A stretch of 64,000 nucleotides of DNA from Cellulosimicrobium protaetiae. Its GTDB lineage: Bacteria; Actinomycetota; Actinomycetes; Actinomycetales; Cellulomonadaceae. This document shows positions 39,176-48,627 of the stretch, one piece after another (the first letter of the stretch is position 1; the number at the start of each line of letters is the position of its first letter). A program made the translations under genes and the position numbers. The notes under the pieces were generated by a model, which saw only the letters and a program-made list of their open reading frames with translations, did not search any database and was not told the origin of the DNA. The stretch spans positions 2,666,001 through 2,730,000 of the forward strand of contig NZ_CP052757.1 in assembly GCF_009708005.2 (NCBI RefSeq), given 5' to 3'.

Positions 39176-39211
39176 TTCCGAGGTGGGGCCGCGCACGGCC
39201 CCACCTCGGAA
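39176..39211 (-). terminator. Strong hairpin between tkt and tal
   Basis: A perfect 16-bp stem (39176-39191 with 39196-39211) with loop CGCA lies 11 bases after the tkt stop, and 68 bases before tal. It should sharply reduce or end tkt transcripts. Confidence 0.85.
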
Positions 39212-39222
39212 TCTACGAAGGG

Positions 39223-41385
39223 TCAGCGCTGGTCGCCAGTGCCACCCTCCGAGGGCGTCGGCGCGGCGCCCGGGGCGTCGCCACCGCGCGCTGCCGCGAT
39301 CGACTCGCGCGCCGCCGAGGCGACGGCCTCCGACGTGATGCCGAACTCGCGGTACAGCACCTGGTAGTCGGCCGAGGCGCCGTAGTGCTCGAGGCTCACG
39401 GTGCGGCCGGCGTCGCCGACGAGCTCGCGCCAGCCCTGCGCCACGCCCGCCTCGACGGACACACGCGCCTTCACCGCGGCCGGGAGGACCGACTCGCGGT
39501 ACGCGGCGTCCTGGCCGTCGAACCACTCGCGGCTCGGGAGCGAGACGACGCGCGCCTGCACGCCGTCGGCCGCGAGGATCTCGCGCGCCTCGACGGCGAG
39601 CTGCACCTCGGAGCCGGTGCCGATGAGGATGACGTCGGGCGTGCCGTCGGTGTCGAGCAGCACGTAGCCGCCGCGCGCGGTGCCCGCGGCGTCGGCGTAG
39701 CCCTCGGTGCCGCGCGGGAACGTCGGGACGTTCTGGCGCGTGAGGACGATGCCCGCGGGGCGCTCGGTGTTCTCGAGGATCGTGCGCCACGCCCACGCCG
39801 TCTCGTTGGCGTCCGCCGGACGCACGACGTCGAGGCCGGGGATGGCGCGCAGCGCAGCGAGGTGCTCGACGGGCTGGTGCGTCGGGCCGTCCTCGCCGAG
39901 GCCGATCGAGTCGTGCGTCCAGACGAACGTCGTTGGGATCTCCATGAGTGCGGCGAGGCGCACCGCGGGGCGCATGTAGTCGCTGAACTGGAGGAACGTG
40001 CCGCCGTAGGCGCGCGTGCCGCCGTGCAGGACGATGCCGTTGAGGATCGCGCCCATGGCGTGCTCGCGGATGCCGAAGTGCAGCGTGCGCCCGTACTCGT
40101 GGCCGGGGAACTTCTTGGTCGCGTGCTCGACCGGCACGAACGACGGCTCGCCGTCCATGGTCGTGTTGTTCGAGCCGGCGAGGTCGGCGGACCCGCCCCA
40201 CAGCTCGGGCAGCACGTCCTTGAGCGCGGTGAGGACCTTGCCCGACGCGGAGCGCGTCGCGACGGCCTTGCCCGCCTCGAACGTCGGCAGCGCGTCCTCC
40301 CAGCCGCCCGGGAGCTCGCGGTTCTCGAGGCGGCCGAGGAGCTCGGCACCCGAGGGGTTCGCGGTCTTCCACGCCGAGAAGGCCGTCTCCCACGCGCCAC
40401 GCCGGTCGCTCTGGCGCTCGCCGACGGCGCGCGTGTACGCGAGCACCTCGTCGTCGATCGCGAAGCTCGCCTCGGGGTCGAGGCCGAGCTCGATCTTCAG
40501 TCCCTTGATCTCGTCCGCGCCCATGGCCGACCCGTGGATGCCGCCGGTGTTCTGCTTGGTCGGCGACGGGTAGCCGATGATCGTGCGCAGCGCGATGATC
40601 GACGGCTTGCCGGTCTCGGCCTTGGCGGCCTCGATCGCGGCGTGCAGCGCGTCGACGTCCTCGCCGTAACCCGTGCCGCCGTTGGTCCAGTCGACGCGCT
40701 GGGTGTGCCAGCCGTACGCCGCGTAGCGCGCGAGGACGTCCTCGGTGAACGCGATGTCCGTGTCGTCCTCGATGGAGATCTTGTTGTCGTCCCAGATGAC
40801 GACGAGGTTGCCGAGCTGCTGGTGGCCGGCGAGCGAGGACGCCTCGCTCGTCACGCCCTCCTGCAGGTCGCCGTCGGAGGCGATGACGTAGACGTGGTGG
40901 TCGAACGGCGACTCGCCCGGTGCGGTCGACGGGTCGAGCAGGCCGCGCTCGCGGCGCGCCGCGAAGGCCATGCCGACGGAGGACGCGAGGCCCTGGCCGA
41001 GCGGGCCGGTCGTGATCTCGACGCCCTTGGTGTGCTTGTACTCGGGGTGGCCGGGGGTCTTCGAGCCCCACGTGCGCAGGGCCTCGATGTCCGCCATCTC
41101 CAGGCCGTACCCGGCGAGGAAGAGCTGGAGGTAGATCGTGAGCGACGAGTGGCCCGCCGAGAGCACGAACCGGTCGCGACCGACCCAGTGGTCGTCCGAC
41201 GGGTCGTGGCGCATGACCTTCTGGAACAGGAGGTAGGCGGCCGGGGCCAGCGAGATCGCGGTGCCGGGGTGGCCGTTGCCCACCTTCTCCACCGCGTCGG
41301 CGGCGAGCGCCTTGATCGTCTTGACGGCCCGGTCGTCCAGGTCCGTCCAGTCCAGGGGCGTGTGAGCAGGGGACAACGCGTTCAC
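39223..41385 (-). CDS. tkt: Transketolase
   Basis: The 720-residue thiamine diphosphate enzyme moves two-carbon units in the pentose phosphate pathway. N-terminal [14 protein letters not shown] and [18 protein letters not shown], the ThDP/Mg motif [18 protein letters not shown] (GDG...), [14 protein letters not shown], and the C-terminal domain ([35 protein letters not shown]) are all present. GTG start with a GAGG ribosome site. A low-complexity Ala/Gly/Pro tail ends it. First gene of tkt-tal-zwf-opcA-pgl. Confidence 0.97.
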   Translation of the reverse strand: MNALSPAHTPLDWTDLDDRAVKTIKALAADAVEKVGNGHPGTAISLAPAAYLLFQKVMRHDPSDDHWVGRDRFVLSAGHSSLTIYLQLFLAGYGLEMADIEALRTWGSKTPGHPEYKHTKGVEITTGPLGQGLASSVGMAFAARRERGLLDPSTAPGESPFDHHVYVIASDGDLQEGVTSEASSLAGHQQLGNLVVIWDDNKISIEDDTDIAFTEDVLARYAAYGWHTQRVDWTNGGTGYGEDVDALHAAIEAAKAETGKPSIIALRTIIGYPSPTKQNTGGIHGSAMGADEIKGLKIELGLDPEASFAIDDEVLAYTRAVGERQSDRRGAWETAFSAWKTANPSGAELLGRLENRELPGGWEDALPTFEAGKAVATRSASGKVLTALKDVLPELWGGSADLAGSNNTTMDGEPSFVPVEHATKKFPGHEYGRTLHFGIREHAMGAILNGIVLHGGTRAYGGTFLQFSDYMRPAVRLAALMEIPTTFVWTHDSIGLGEDGPTHQPVEHLAALRAIPGLDVVRPADANETAWAWRTILENTERPAGIVLTRQNVPTFPRGTEGYADAAGTARGGYVLLDTDGTPDVILIGTGSEVQLAVEAREILAADGVQARVVSLPSREWFDGQDAAYRESVLPAAVKARVSVEAGVAQGWRELVGDAGRTVSLEHYGASADYQVLYREFGITSEAVASAARESIAAARGGDAPGAAPTPSEGGTGDQR

Positions 41386-41553
41386 CGAACCTCATTCCCG
41401 TCCGGAGCGCGCGCCCCGGATCCTCGCGACAACTCGAAGCAACCGTTGAACATTTCCGCGCCGCGCGCCTCAGGCGGGGCGGCCCGGTGCCGGTCGCGTC
41501 GCCCGGACGCCACGGACGTGACGGGCGGTCCGACGCGGGACGGTCGCAGACCC

Positions 41554-41561
41554 AGCCTATA
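41554..41561 (-). promoter_or_regulatory. -10 region of tkt
   Basis: TATAGGCT on the minus strand is identical to the -10 region of gap. Confidence 0.5.
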
Positions 41562-41664
41562 CGCGCACGCCGCTCGCGCCCGGGCGGTGCCCACGGGCTG
41601 GATTTCGGTCGGATGTCACACAATCGCCCGCGCCGTCCGGTCGGCCCCGGCGAAGGCGGGGACG

Positions 41665-41670
41665 TACGAT
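41665..41670 (+). promoter_or_regulatory. -10 hexamer of ctaB
   Basis: TACGAT, about 65 bases before the ctaB GTG, implies a leader of about 58 bases. Confidence 0.4.
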
Positions 41671-41735
41671 GGCCCGAGGACGACCGGCGGTCCGTCCCAG
41701 CTCGCCCCCCACCTCAGAACGGAACACCGAAGCGC

Positions 41736-42764
41736 GTGCACACCACGAGCCAGGCACCGATCGACGGGACCGGAAGCCCGTCTGGTGCCGCGTCGACCCA
41801 GCAGCCGTCCTCGCCGACGAGCCCCGCGACCTCCGCCGCGCCGACGGCCGAGGCAGTCCGTGCGACCCGCGCCCTGCGCGAGCGCGTCGGCGCCTACGTC
41901 GCGCTGACCAAGCCGCGCATCATCGAGCTCCTCCTCGTGACCACGGTGCCGACGATGATCCTCGCCCAGGGTGGGCTGCCGGGCATCGGGCTGATCCTCG
42001 CGACGCTCGTGGGCGGCACGCTCGCCGCCGCGTCGGCCAACGTCTACAACTGCTACCTCGACCGCGACATCGACGAGGTCATGAACCGCACCAAGCGGCG
42101 CCCGCTCGTCACGGGCGAGGTGACCCCGCGGGCCGCGCTCGTGTTCGCGACCGTCCTCGGCGTCGTGTCGCTCGTGTGGTTCGCGCTGCTGGTCAACGTC
42201 GTCTCCGCGTGGCTCACGTTCGCCGCGATCGCGATCTACGTCGTCGGCTACACGATGATCCTCAAGCGCCGCACGCCGCAGAACATCGTGTGGGGCGGCA
42301 TCGCGGGCTGCATGCCGGTGCTCATCGGCTGGTCCGCGGTCACGGGCTCGCTGAGCTGGGCCGCGCTCGCGCTGTTCCTCGTCATCTTCTTCTGGACGCC
42401 GCCGCACTACTGGCCGCTGTCGATGAAGTTCAAGCGCGACTACGCCAACGCCGGCGTGCCGATGCTCCCGGTCGTCGCGGACGACCGAAAGGTCGCGCGC
42501 GAGATGATCGTCTACAGCGTCGCGATGATCGCGTCGTCGCTCGCGCTGTGGCCCCTCGCCGGCATGACGTGGGTCTACGGCGTCGTCGCCACCGTGCTCG
42601 GGATCTGGTTCCTGTCCTCGTGCGTGACCATGCTCCGCCGTGCCCGCGACAAGGCCGACGGCAAGGGCGGCAAGGTCGGGGAGATGAAGGTCTTCCACGC
42701 GTCCATCACCTACCTCACCCTGCTGTTCGTCGCGGTGGCGGTCGACGTCTTCCTCCCGCTGTGA
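41736..42764 (+). CDS. ctaB: Protoheme IX farnesyltransferase (heme O synthase)
   Basis: The 342-residue membrane enzyme adds a farnesyl chain to heme B for cytochrome oxidase. After a 45-residue Ser/Thr/Pro-rich N-terminus come [17 protein letters not shown], the prenyl-diphosphate site [20 protein letters not shown], about seven further helices, and the second site [20 protein letters not shown]. Length fits the actinobacterial form. The GTG at 41736 is the first plausible start; upstream frame from 41487 lies in the tkt control region. The tkt-ctaB divergence is common in actinobacteria. Confidence 0.96.
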   Translation: MHTTSQAPIDGTGSPSGAASTQQPSSPTSPATSAAPTAEAVRATRALRERVGAYVALTKPRIIELLLVTTVPTMILAQGGLPGIGLILATLVGGTLAAASANVYNCYLDRDIDEVMNRTKRRPLVTGEVTPRAALVFATVLGVVSLVWFALLVNVVSAWLTFAAIAIYVVGYTMILKRRTPQNIVWGGIAGCMPVLIGWSAVTGSLSWAALALFLVIFFWTPPHYWPLSMKFKRDYANAGVPMLPVVADDRKVAREMIVYSVAMIASSLALWPLAGMTWVYGVVATVLGIWFLSSCVTMLRRARDKADGKGGKVGEMKVFHASITYLTLLFVAVAVDVFLPL

Positions 42765-42794
42765 GTCCGACCGTGCCGGGGGGACGGTAGGACC

Positions 42795-43748
42795 ATGGGC
42801 TCCGGCGAGGCGCACGTGCCCGAGGCGCTGGACCGCGCCGCTCGCGAGTACCTCGCGCACCTCGCCGTCGAGCGCGGCCTGTCCGCGAACACCGTCGCGG
42901 CCTACCGGCGCGACCTCGCGCGCTACGTCGCCTTCCTCGCCGCGCGCGGCAACCACGCCGTGCGCGAGGTCGAGGCCGACGACGTCGCGGCGTACGTCAC
43001 CGCGCTGCGCACCGGGGCCGACGGCGGGGCGAGCCTCTCGCCGTCGTCCACCGCGCGGTCCGTGGCCGCCGTGCGCGGCTGGCACCGCTTCTGCGCCGCG
43101 GAGGGCCTCGCCGACGGCGACGCGTCCGCCGACGTGCGGCCCCCCGCCCAGGGCAAGCGGCTGCCCAAGGCGATCTCGACCGACGAGGTCGCGCGCATCC
43201 TCGACGCGGCGGGCGTCGGGGACGGCCCCGGGCCGCTGCGCGACCGTGCGCTCCTCGAGCTCGTCTACTCGACCGGCGCCCGCATCACGGAGGCGGTGAG
43301 CCTCGACGTCGACGACCTCGACCTGGGGTCCGGAGCCGTCCGCCTGCTCGGCAAGGGCGGCAAGGAGCGCGTGGTGCCGGTCGGCTCGTTCGCGCGGCGT
43401 GCGCTCGACGCCTACCTCGTCCGCGGGCGCGCGGGTCTCGCCGCGCACGGGCGGGGGACCCCCGCCGTCTTCCTCAACACGCGCGGGGCACGCCTGTCGC
43501 GGCAGAGCGCGTGGGCCGTGCTGCGCACCGCCGCGGAGCGCGCGGGGATCGACCGCCCGGAGCGGATCTCGCCGCACACGCTGCGGCACTCGTTCGCGAC
43601 CCACCTGCTCGCGGGCGGCGCGGACGTGCGCGTCGTGCAGGAGCTGCTGGGGCACGCGTCCGTCACGACGACGCAGATCTACACGCTCGTCACCCCGGAC
43701 ACGCTGCGCGAGGTGTACGCCGCCGCCCATCCCCGCGCGCTGGGCTGA
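42795..43748 (+). CDS. xerD: Tyrosine recombinase XerD
   Basis: The 317-residue recombinase resolves chromosome dimers at dif together with XerC. The SAM-like N-terminal domain contains [20 protein letters not shown]. The catalytic residues are Arg163 (STGARITE), Lys190 ([10 protein letters not shown]), His261 and Arg264 ([10 protein letters not shown]), His287 (LGHASVTTT) and Tyr296 (TQIYTLV). The position after ctaB and before parA-scpA-scpB is the usual actinobacterial xerD locus. No dif site was recognised in the window. Confidence 0.94.
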   Translation: MGSGEAHVPEALDRAAREYLAHLAVERGLSANTVAAYRRDLARYVAFLAARGNHAVREVEADDVAAYVTALRTGADGGASLSPSSTARSVAAVRGWHRFCAAEGLADGDASADVRPPAQGKRLPKAISTDEVARILDAAGVGDGPGPLRDRALLELVYSTGARITEAVSLDVDDLDLGSGAVRLLGKGGKERVVPVGSFARRALDAYLVRGRAGLAAHGRGTPAVFLNTRGARLSRQSAWAVLRTAAERAGIDRPERISPHTLRHSFATHLLAGGADVRVVQELLGHASVTTTQIYTLVTPDTLREVYAAAHPRALG

Positions 43749-43834
43749 CGGGGCCGCTCCCGGTCGCCGGGCGGTCGGGCGGCGGGAACGCGGCGCGCGG
43801 GCGCGTGCGCACGAGCGGCGGCGGGGTCCTGCGA

Positions 43835-43840
43835 TACCGT
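43835..43840 (+). promoter_or_regulatory. -10 hexamer of the parA-scpAB operon
   Basis: TACCGT ends seven bases before the GTG at 43848. Confidence 0.5.
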
Positions 43841-43847
43841 GGCGAGC

Positions 43848-44846
43848 GTGAGCAGCCAGGCCGAGACCCAGCCCGAGACGCGCGGCGCGCAGAGCTCGCA
43901 CGGTGACGCCGTCCGTCCGGCCGCCCCCGCGCAGCCCCACGGGGCCGCCGTCGCGTCGGGTGGCGTCCCCTCGTCGAACGGGGAGAGCCACGAGACCCCG
44001 GAGGTGCGCGTCGACGTCGTCGGCCGCCCCCTGCCGGAGTTCCCGGTCCCTGCGCCGCTCGCGTCGCACGGGCCCGGGCGCATCATCGCGATGTGCAACC
44101 AGAAGGGCGGCGTCGGCAAGACCACGACCACGATCAACCTGGGCGCGACGCTCGCCGAGTACGGCCGCAAGGTCCTGCTCGTCGACTTCGACCCGCAGGG
44201 CGCCGCGTCGGTCGGGCTCGGGGTCAACCCGCACGAGCTCGACCGCACCGTCTACAACCTCCTCATGGAGCGGGGCGCGGACATCCACGACGTGCTCGTC
44301 CCGACGGACGTCGAGAACCTCGACCTCCTGCCCGCCAACATCGACCTGTCGGCGGCCGAGGTCCAGCTCGTCGGCGAGGTGGCGCGCGAGTCCGTGCTGT
44401 CGCGCGTGCTGCGCCCCGTCGTCGACGACTACGACGTGATCCTCGTGGACTGCCAGCCGTCGCTCGGCCTGCTCACCGTCAACGCGCTCACCGCCGCGCA
44501 CGGCGTGCTCATCCCGCTGGAGTGCGAGTTCTTCGCGCTGCGCGGCGTGGCGCTGCTCGTCGAGACCATCGAGAAGGTGCGCGACCGGCTCAACCCGCGC
44601 CTCGACGTCGACGGGATCCTCGCGACGATGTTCGACTCGCGCACGCTGCACTCGCGCGAGGTCGTGGCGCGCGTGCACGAGGCGTTCGGGGACAAGCTGC
44701 TGCAGACCGTCATCGGGCGCACCGTGAAGTTCCCCGACGCGTCCGTCGCCGCCGAGCCCATCACCGTCTACGCGCCGACGCACCCCGGCGCCGTCGCCTA
44801 CCGGCAGCTCGCCCGGGAGCTGGTCGCCCGTGGCGACGCCGCCTGA
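43848..44846 (+). CDS. ParA-family ATPase, scpAB-linked
   Basis: The 332-residue protein has the deviant Walker A KGGVGKTTTT (86-95) after IIAMCNQ, Walker A' LLVDFDPQGAASVGLG, Walker B-type VILVDCQPSLGLLTVNA and LIPLECEFFALRGVALL. It is the second ParA found next to scpA and scpB in actinobacteria, distinct from the parAB at oriC, and no parB is nearby. Residues 1-75 are a low-complexity extension. A role in chromosome organisation with the SMC complex is inferred from context. GTG 43848 is chosen from the -10 spacing; an in-frame GTG at 43839 is inside the promoter element. It overlaps scpA by 17 bases. Confidence 0.9.
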   Translation: MSSQAETQPETRGAQSSHGDAVRPAAPAQPHGAAVASGGVPSSNGESHETPEVRVDVVGRPLPEFPVPAPLASHGPGRIIAMCNQKGGVGKTTTTINLGATLAEYGRKVLLVDFDPQGAASVGLGVNPHELDRTVYNLLMERGADIHDVLVPTDVENLDLLPANIDLSAAEVQLVGEVARESVLSRVLRPVVDDYDVILVDCQPSLGLLTVNALTAAHGVLIPLECEFFALRGVALLVETIEKVRDRLNPRLDVDGILATMFDSRTLHSREVVARVHEAFGDKLLQTVIGRTVKFPDASVAAEPITVYAPTHPGAVAYRQLARELVARGDAA

Positions 44847-45771
44847 GCCGACGCCCGAGCCGTCGCCCGCCGCCGCGCCCGAGCCGGCGGCGCGGACCGG
44901 CTTCGAGGTCCGCCTCGACAACTTCAGCGGCCCGTTCGACCTGCTGCTCTCCCTCATCACCAAGCACAAGCTCGACATCACCGAGGTCGCGCTCGCGCGC
45001 GTGACCGACGACTTCATCGCGTACATCCGCGCCGCCGAGCGCGCGGCGACCGCGGCACACGCCGCGGGGGAGGACCACCCCGGCTGGGACCTCGGGACCG
45101 CGAGCGAGTTCCTCGTGGTCGCCGCGACCCTCCTCGACCTCAAGGCCGCGCGCCTGCTGCCTACGGGCAGCGTCGAGGACGACGAGGACCTCGCCCTGCT
45201 CGAGGCCCGTGACCTGCTGTTCGCCCGGCTGCTCCAGTACCGCGCGTACAAGGACGTCTCGGGCGTGCTCGCCGAGCGGTTCGAGAGCGCCGGGCGGCGT
45301 TTCCCGCGCGTCGTGCAGCTCGAGCCGCACCTCGCCGCGCTCCTGCCCGAGCTCGTGTGGACCATGGGTCCGGACCAGCTCGCCGCGTTCGCCGCCCGCG
45401 CGCTCGCCCCCAAGGCGCCGCCGCCCGGCGTCTCGCTCGACCACCTGCACGCGCCCGCGGTGAGCGTGCGCGAGCAGGCGGGGATCGTCGTGGACCGCGT
45501 GCGCGACCACGGCACGACGACGTTCCGCGCGCTCGTCGCGGACGCGGGGGAGACCGCGGTGGTCGTCGCCCGTTTCCTCGCCCTGCTCGAGCTCTTCCGC
45601 CAGGCGCTCGTCGCGTTCGACCAGGTGACCCCGCTCGGCGAGCTCACCGTCCGCTGGTCGGGCGACGACGCGCCGGCGCCTGCGCTCGCCGACGTCGGCA
45701 GCGAGTTCGACGAGGGCGACGGCGAGCCGGTCGACGCTCTCGAACCCACCGCCCAGGAGGTCCCCGCGTGA
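44830..45771 (+). CDS. scpA: Segregation and condensation protein A
   Basis: The 313-residue kleisin bridges the SMC heads. The diagnostic start FEVRLDNFSGPFDLLLSLIT with KHKLDITEVALARVTDDFI is present, then AGE..LVVAATLLDLKAARLLP, and the C-terminal winged helix (VSVREQAGIVVDRVRDHGTT, LALLELFRQALVAFDQ). The GTG start lies inside parA, and the stop overlaps scpB (GTGA), so the three are coupled. Confidence 0.95.
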   Translation: MATPPEPTPEPSPAAAPEPAARTGFEVRLDNFSGPFDLLLSLITKHKLDITEVALARVTDDFIAYIRAAERAATAAHAAGEDHPGWDLGTASEFLVVAATLLDLKAARLLPTGSVEDDEDLALLEARDLLFARLLQYRAYKDVSGVLAERFESAGRRFPRVVQLEPHLAALLPELVWTMGPDQLAAFAARALAPKAPPPGVSLDHLHAPAVSVREQAGIVVDRVRDHGTTTFRALVADAGETAVVVARFLALLELFRQALVAFDQVTPLGELTVRWSGDDAPAPALADVGSEFDEGDGEPVDALEPTAQEVPA

Positions 45772-46502
45772 CGCAGCCCGACGGCGCCCCCGCCCTCGAC
45801 GAGGCGGTCGCGCCCGCCGTGCACGACCTCCCCGGGGGGTTGCCGGCGGCGCTCGAGGCCGTGCTCATGGTCGCGGACGAACCGATCCCGGTCGTCGAGC
45901 TCGCGACGGCGCTCGAGGTCCCCGTCGACGACGTGCTCAGCGCGCTGCACGACCTGGCTGCCGAGTACCGCGGCGACGACGGGGGACGGCCCCGCGGTTT
46001 CGAGCTGCGCGAGGCGGGCGGCGGGTGGCGCGTCTACTCGGCGCCCGCTCACGCCGAGGTCGTCGGGAGGTTCGTGCAGGGTGGCCAGACGGCCCGGCTC
46101 ACGCAGGCGGCGTTGGAGACTCTGGCCGTGATCGCGTACCGTCAACCGGTCAGCCGCGGCCAGGTGTCGGCGGTGCGAGGGGTCAACGTGGACGGCGTGG
46201 TGCGCACTCTCGTGGCGCGCGGGCTCGTGGCCGAGGTCGGCCAGGACCCGCACACCGGCGCCGGTCTGTTCGGCACCACGGGCTACTTCCTCGAGCGCAT
46301 GGGCTTCACGTCGCTCGACGAGCTGCCCCCGCTCGCGCCGCACCTGCCGGACATGGACGACCTCGAGGGCTTGGACGGTCTCGCCGACCTGCGCGGACCC
46401 GCACGGTCGGCCACCGTCGCGCCGTCGACGGACTCCGGTGGGGCTGACGAGGAGGGCGACGCACCGGCGGCGCCCGCAGCGACGGACGAAGGACACGCAT
46501 GA
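45768..46502 (+). CDS. scpB: Segregation and condensation protein B
   Basis: The 244-residue protein dimerises and binds ScpA. It has two winged-helix domains: LPAALEAVLMVADEPIPVVE and the second with TQAALETLAVIAYRQPVSRG, VRGVNVDGVVRTLVARGLV and GTTGYFLERMGF, all diagnostic. The C-terminal 55 residues are acidic and probably disordered. Starts with GTGA overlap with scpA and ends with ATGA overlap with the pseudouridine synthase. Confidence 0.95.
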   Translation: MTQPDGAPALDEAVAPAVHDLPGGLPAALEAVLMVADEPIPVVELATALEVPVDDVLSALHDLAAEYRGDDGGRPRGFELREAGGGWRVYSAPAHAEVVGRFVQGGQTARLTQAALETLAVIAYRQPVSRGQVSAVRGVNVDGVVRTLVARGLVAEVGQDPHTGAGLFGTTGYFLERMGFTSLDELPPLAPHLPDMDDLEGLDGLADLRGPARSATVAPSTDSGGADEEGDAPAAPAATDEGHA

Positions 46503-47446
46503 GCTCGAAGGACGGCCGCCAGCCCGGCGGCGCTGGACGCGGACGCACGCCGAGGGGCGGGGCGGGCGGCGACCACCGGCGCGGGGCCTCCGGCGGGCAG
46601 GGTGCCGGGCAGCGTGGCGCCGGGCAGCAGCGTGGTGCCGGGCAGCGCGGGGCCGCGCCGCGCCCGCCACGGCCGCGCCGGGACGCCAGCCCCGCGCAGC
46701 CGCAGCGTGACGTGCACGTCGAGGACGGCGTGCGCCTGCAGAAGGTGCTCGCCTCGGCGGGCCTCGGCTCGCGCCGCGCGTGCGAGGACCTCATCAGCCA
46801 GGGGCGGGTCGAGGTCGACGGCGTCCGGGTCACCGAGCTGGGCGTGCGGGTCGACCCGGAGCGCGCTGTCGTGCACGTGGACGGGATGCGGCTCCAGCTC
46901 GACTCGTCGCGCGTGACGCTCGCGCTGAACAAGCCGCGCGGCGTCGTGTCCACGATGCACGACCCCGACGGCCGTCCGTCGATCGCGGAGCTCGTCGCGG
47001 ACCGCCCCGAGCGGCTCTTCCACGTGGGACGCCTGGACGCGGACAGCGAAGGTCTGCTCCTGCTGACCAACGACGGCGAGCTCGCGAACCACCTCGCGCA
47101 CCCGTCGCACGAGGTCCCCAAGACGTACCTCGTCACGGTGCGCGGCAAGGTGCCGGGCAACGTCGCCAACAAGTTCCTGCACGGCATCGAGCTGGAGGAC
47201 GGCGTCGTGCGTGCGGACGCGTACCGCGTGGTCGACCAGGTCGCGGACCAGACGATGATCGAGGTCGTGCTGCACTCGGGGCGCAACCGGGTCGTGCGGC
47301 GCATGTTCGAGGAGGTCGGCTTCCCCGTGACGCGCCTCGTGCGCACGCGCATCGGCCCTATCGCGCTCGGCAACCTGCGACCCGGGACGACGCGCGTGCT
47401 CGGTCGCACGGAGCTCGGCACGCTCATGGCGGGCGTCGGCCTCTAG
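46499..47446 (+). CDS. rluB: RluB/RsuA-type 23S rRNA pseudouridine synthase
   Basis: The 315-residue enzyme changes a uridine of large-subunit rRNA to pseudouridine. Residues 1-72 are a low-complexity Gly/Arg/Gln region with repeated GQRGAGQQRGAGQRG; the S4 RNA-binding domain follows (VRLQKVLASAGLGSRRACED), then the catalytic GRLDADSEGLLLLTNDGELA with Asp180 and NRVVRRMFEEVGFPVTRLVR. The start overlaps scpB by four bases, the conserved scpA-scpB-rluB arrangement. The RGG-like tail may give extra RNA affinity. Confidence 0.93.
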   Translation: MSSKDGRQPGGAGRGRTPRGGAGGDHRRGASGGQGAGQRGAGQQRGAGQRGAAPRPPRPRRDASPAQPQRDVHVEDGVRLQKVLASAGLGSRRACEDLISQGRVEVDGVRVTELGVRVDPERAVVHVDGMRLQLDSSRVTLALNKPRGVVSTMHDPDGRPSIAELVADRPERLFHVGRLDADSEGLLLLTNDGELANHLAHPSHEVPKTYLVTVRGKVPGNVANKFLHGIELEDGVVRADAYRVVDQVADQTMIEVVLHSGRNRVVRRMFEEVGFPVTRLVRTRIGPIALGNLRPGTTRVLGRTELGTLMAGVGL

Positions 47447-47518
47447 GGTCTCGTGTCCGCACCACCACCCCGACGGACCGCCGTGAGGCGGGCCGTCCCG
47501 CACGAAGGAGCACCATCC

Positions 47519-47881
47519 ATGCCGGTCCGGGCGATCCGGGGCGCGACCCAGCTCGACGTCGACGAGCGCGAGCACCTGTTCGAGCGCACGCGCGAGCTGG
47601 TCCGGGAGGTGCTCGACGCGAACGCCGTCGACACCGACGCGCTCATCTCGATCCTCTTCACGTGCACGTCCGACCTCGTCGCCGACTTCCCGGCGGCCGC
47701 GGCGCGCGAGATGGGGCTCGGCGACGTCCCGCTCATGTGCGCGACGGAGATCGCGGTGCCGCACGCGCTGCCGCGCGTCGTACGCCTCATGGCGCACGCC
47801 GACCTCGACGTCGAGCGCTCCGCGGTCCAGCACGTGTACCTGCACGGGGCCACGTCGCTGCGCAAGGACCTGGCCCAGTGA
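47519..47881 (+). CDS. aroH: Monofunctional chorismate mutase, AroH type
   Basis: The 120-residue trimeric enzyme converts chorismate to prephenate for phenylalanine and tyrosine. It matches the B. subtilis AroH fold: VRAIRGATQLDVDERE with the active-site Arg, ISILFTCTSDLVADFPA, CATEIAVPHALPRVVRLMAH with the Glu and Arg, and VYLHGATSLRKDL at the end. AAGGAG lies eight bases before the ATG at 47519; an in-frame start at 47453 is rejected on that basis. It overlaps cmk (GTGA). Confidence 0.94.
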   Translation: MPVRAIRGATQLDVDEREHLFERTRELVREVLDANAVDTDALISILFTCTSDLVADFPAAAAREMGLGDVPLMCATEIAVPHALPRVVRLMAHADLDVERSAVQHVYLHGATSLRKDLAQ

Positions 47882-48627
47882 GCGCGGGGGCGGCCGGCGC
47901 CGCGGGTCCGCTGGTGGTCGCCGTCGACGGTCCGTCGGGGTCGGGCAAGTCGAGCGTGTCCAAGGGCGTCGCGCGCCGGCTCGGGCTCGCCTACCTCGAC
48001 ACCGGTGCGATGTACCGTGCGGCCACGTGGTGGTGCCTGCACCGCGGCGAGGACCTCGCCGACCAGGCCGCGGTCGCGCACGCCGTACGCGTCATGCCGC
48101 TGGTCATGGGTCTGGACCCGACCGGGCCGACGGTCCACGTCGACGGGACGGACGTCGGCGAGGCGATCCGTTCCACGGAGATCTCGACGGCCGTGAGCGC
48201 GGTCGCGACCAACCTCGACGTCCGTGCCGAGCTGCGCCGCCTGCAGCGCGCGGTGATCGAGGCAGAGCGCACGCCGGAGGGCTTCGCGGGCGGGCGAGGA
48301 GTCGTGGCGGAAGGCCGGGACATCACGACCGTCGTCGCGCCGGACGCCGACGCGCGCGTGCTGCTCACGGCGAGCGAGGAGGCGCGCCTGGCGCGACGCT
48401 CGCTCGACGTGCACGGGACGGCCGACGCGGCCGCGGTCGAGGCGACCAAGGACCAGGTGCTGCGCCGGGACCGCGACGACGCGACGGTCTCGCAGTTCCT
48501 GGTCGCGGCCGACGGCGTCGTGACGGTCGACTCGTCCGAGCTCGACCTCGAGCAGACGATCGACGCCGTGCTCGCCGTCGTCGAGCAGGTCACCGGGCGG
48601 GTGGTCGGCCCGCGCCAGGGCCCGTGA
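47878..48627 (+). CDS. cmk: Cytidylate kinase
   Basis: The 249-residue kinase phosphorylates CMP and dCMP. The P-loop VAVDGPSGSGKSSVSKGVAR is near residues 13-32, followed by the CMP-binding LAYLDTGAMYRAATW, VSAVATNLDVRAELRRLQR, GGRGVVAEGRDITTVV and the LID-region VLRRDRDDATVSQF. Its GTG overlaps the aroH stop and its stop overlaps plsC. Confidence 0.96.
   Translation: MSAGAAGAAGPLVVAVDGPSGSGKSSVSKGVARRLGLAYLDTGAMYRAATWWCLHRGEDLADQAAVAHAVRVMPLVMGLDPTGPTVHVDGTDVGEAIRSTEISTAVSAVATNLDVRAELRRLQRAVIEAERTPEGFAGGRGVVAEGRDITTVVAPDADARVLLTASEEARLARRSLDVHGTADAAAVEATKDQVLRRDRDDATVSQFLVAADGVVTVDSSELDLEQTIDAVLAVVEQVTGRVVGPRQGP

Larger units (their letters stand above)
41386..41735. other. Divergent control region tkt / ctaB
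   Basis: This 350-base gap has no gene. On the minus strand TATAGG (41561-41556), in the context TATAGGCT, is a likely -10 for tkt with a leader of about 165 bases. On the plus strand TACGAT (41665-41670) is a likely -10 for ctaB. No clear -35 elements or operators were seen. Confidence 0.5.

Noticed and set aside
42795-43748. Phage integrase or integron
   Set aside because: The recombinase is a standard XerD in its normal chromosomal place; no attachment sites or phage genes.
41616-46670. A 1684-codon open frame on the minus strand opposite ctaB, xerD, parA, scpA and scpB
   Set aside because: It is antisense to five clear genes, has Arg/His/Asp-rich low-complexity content and no domain; a GC-rich shadow frame.
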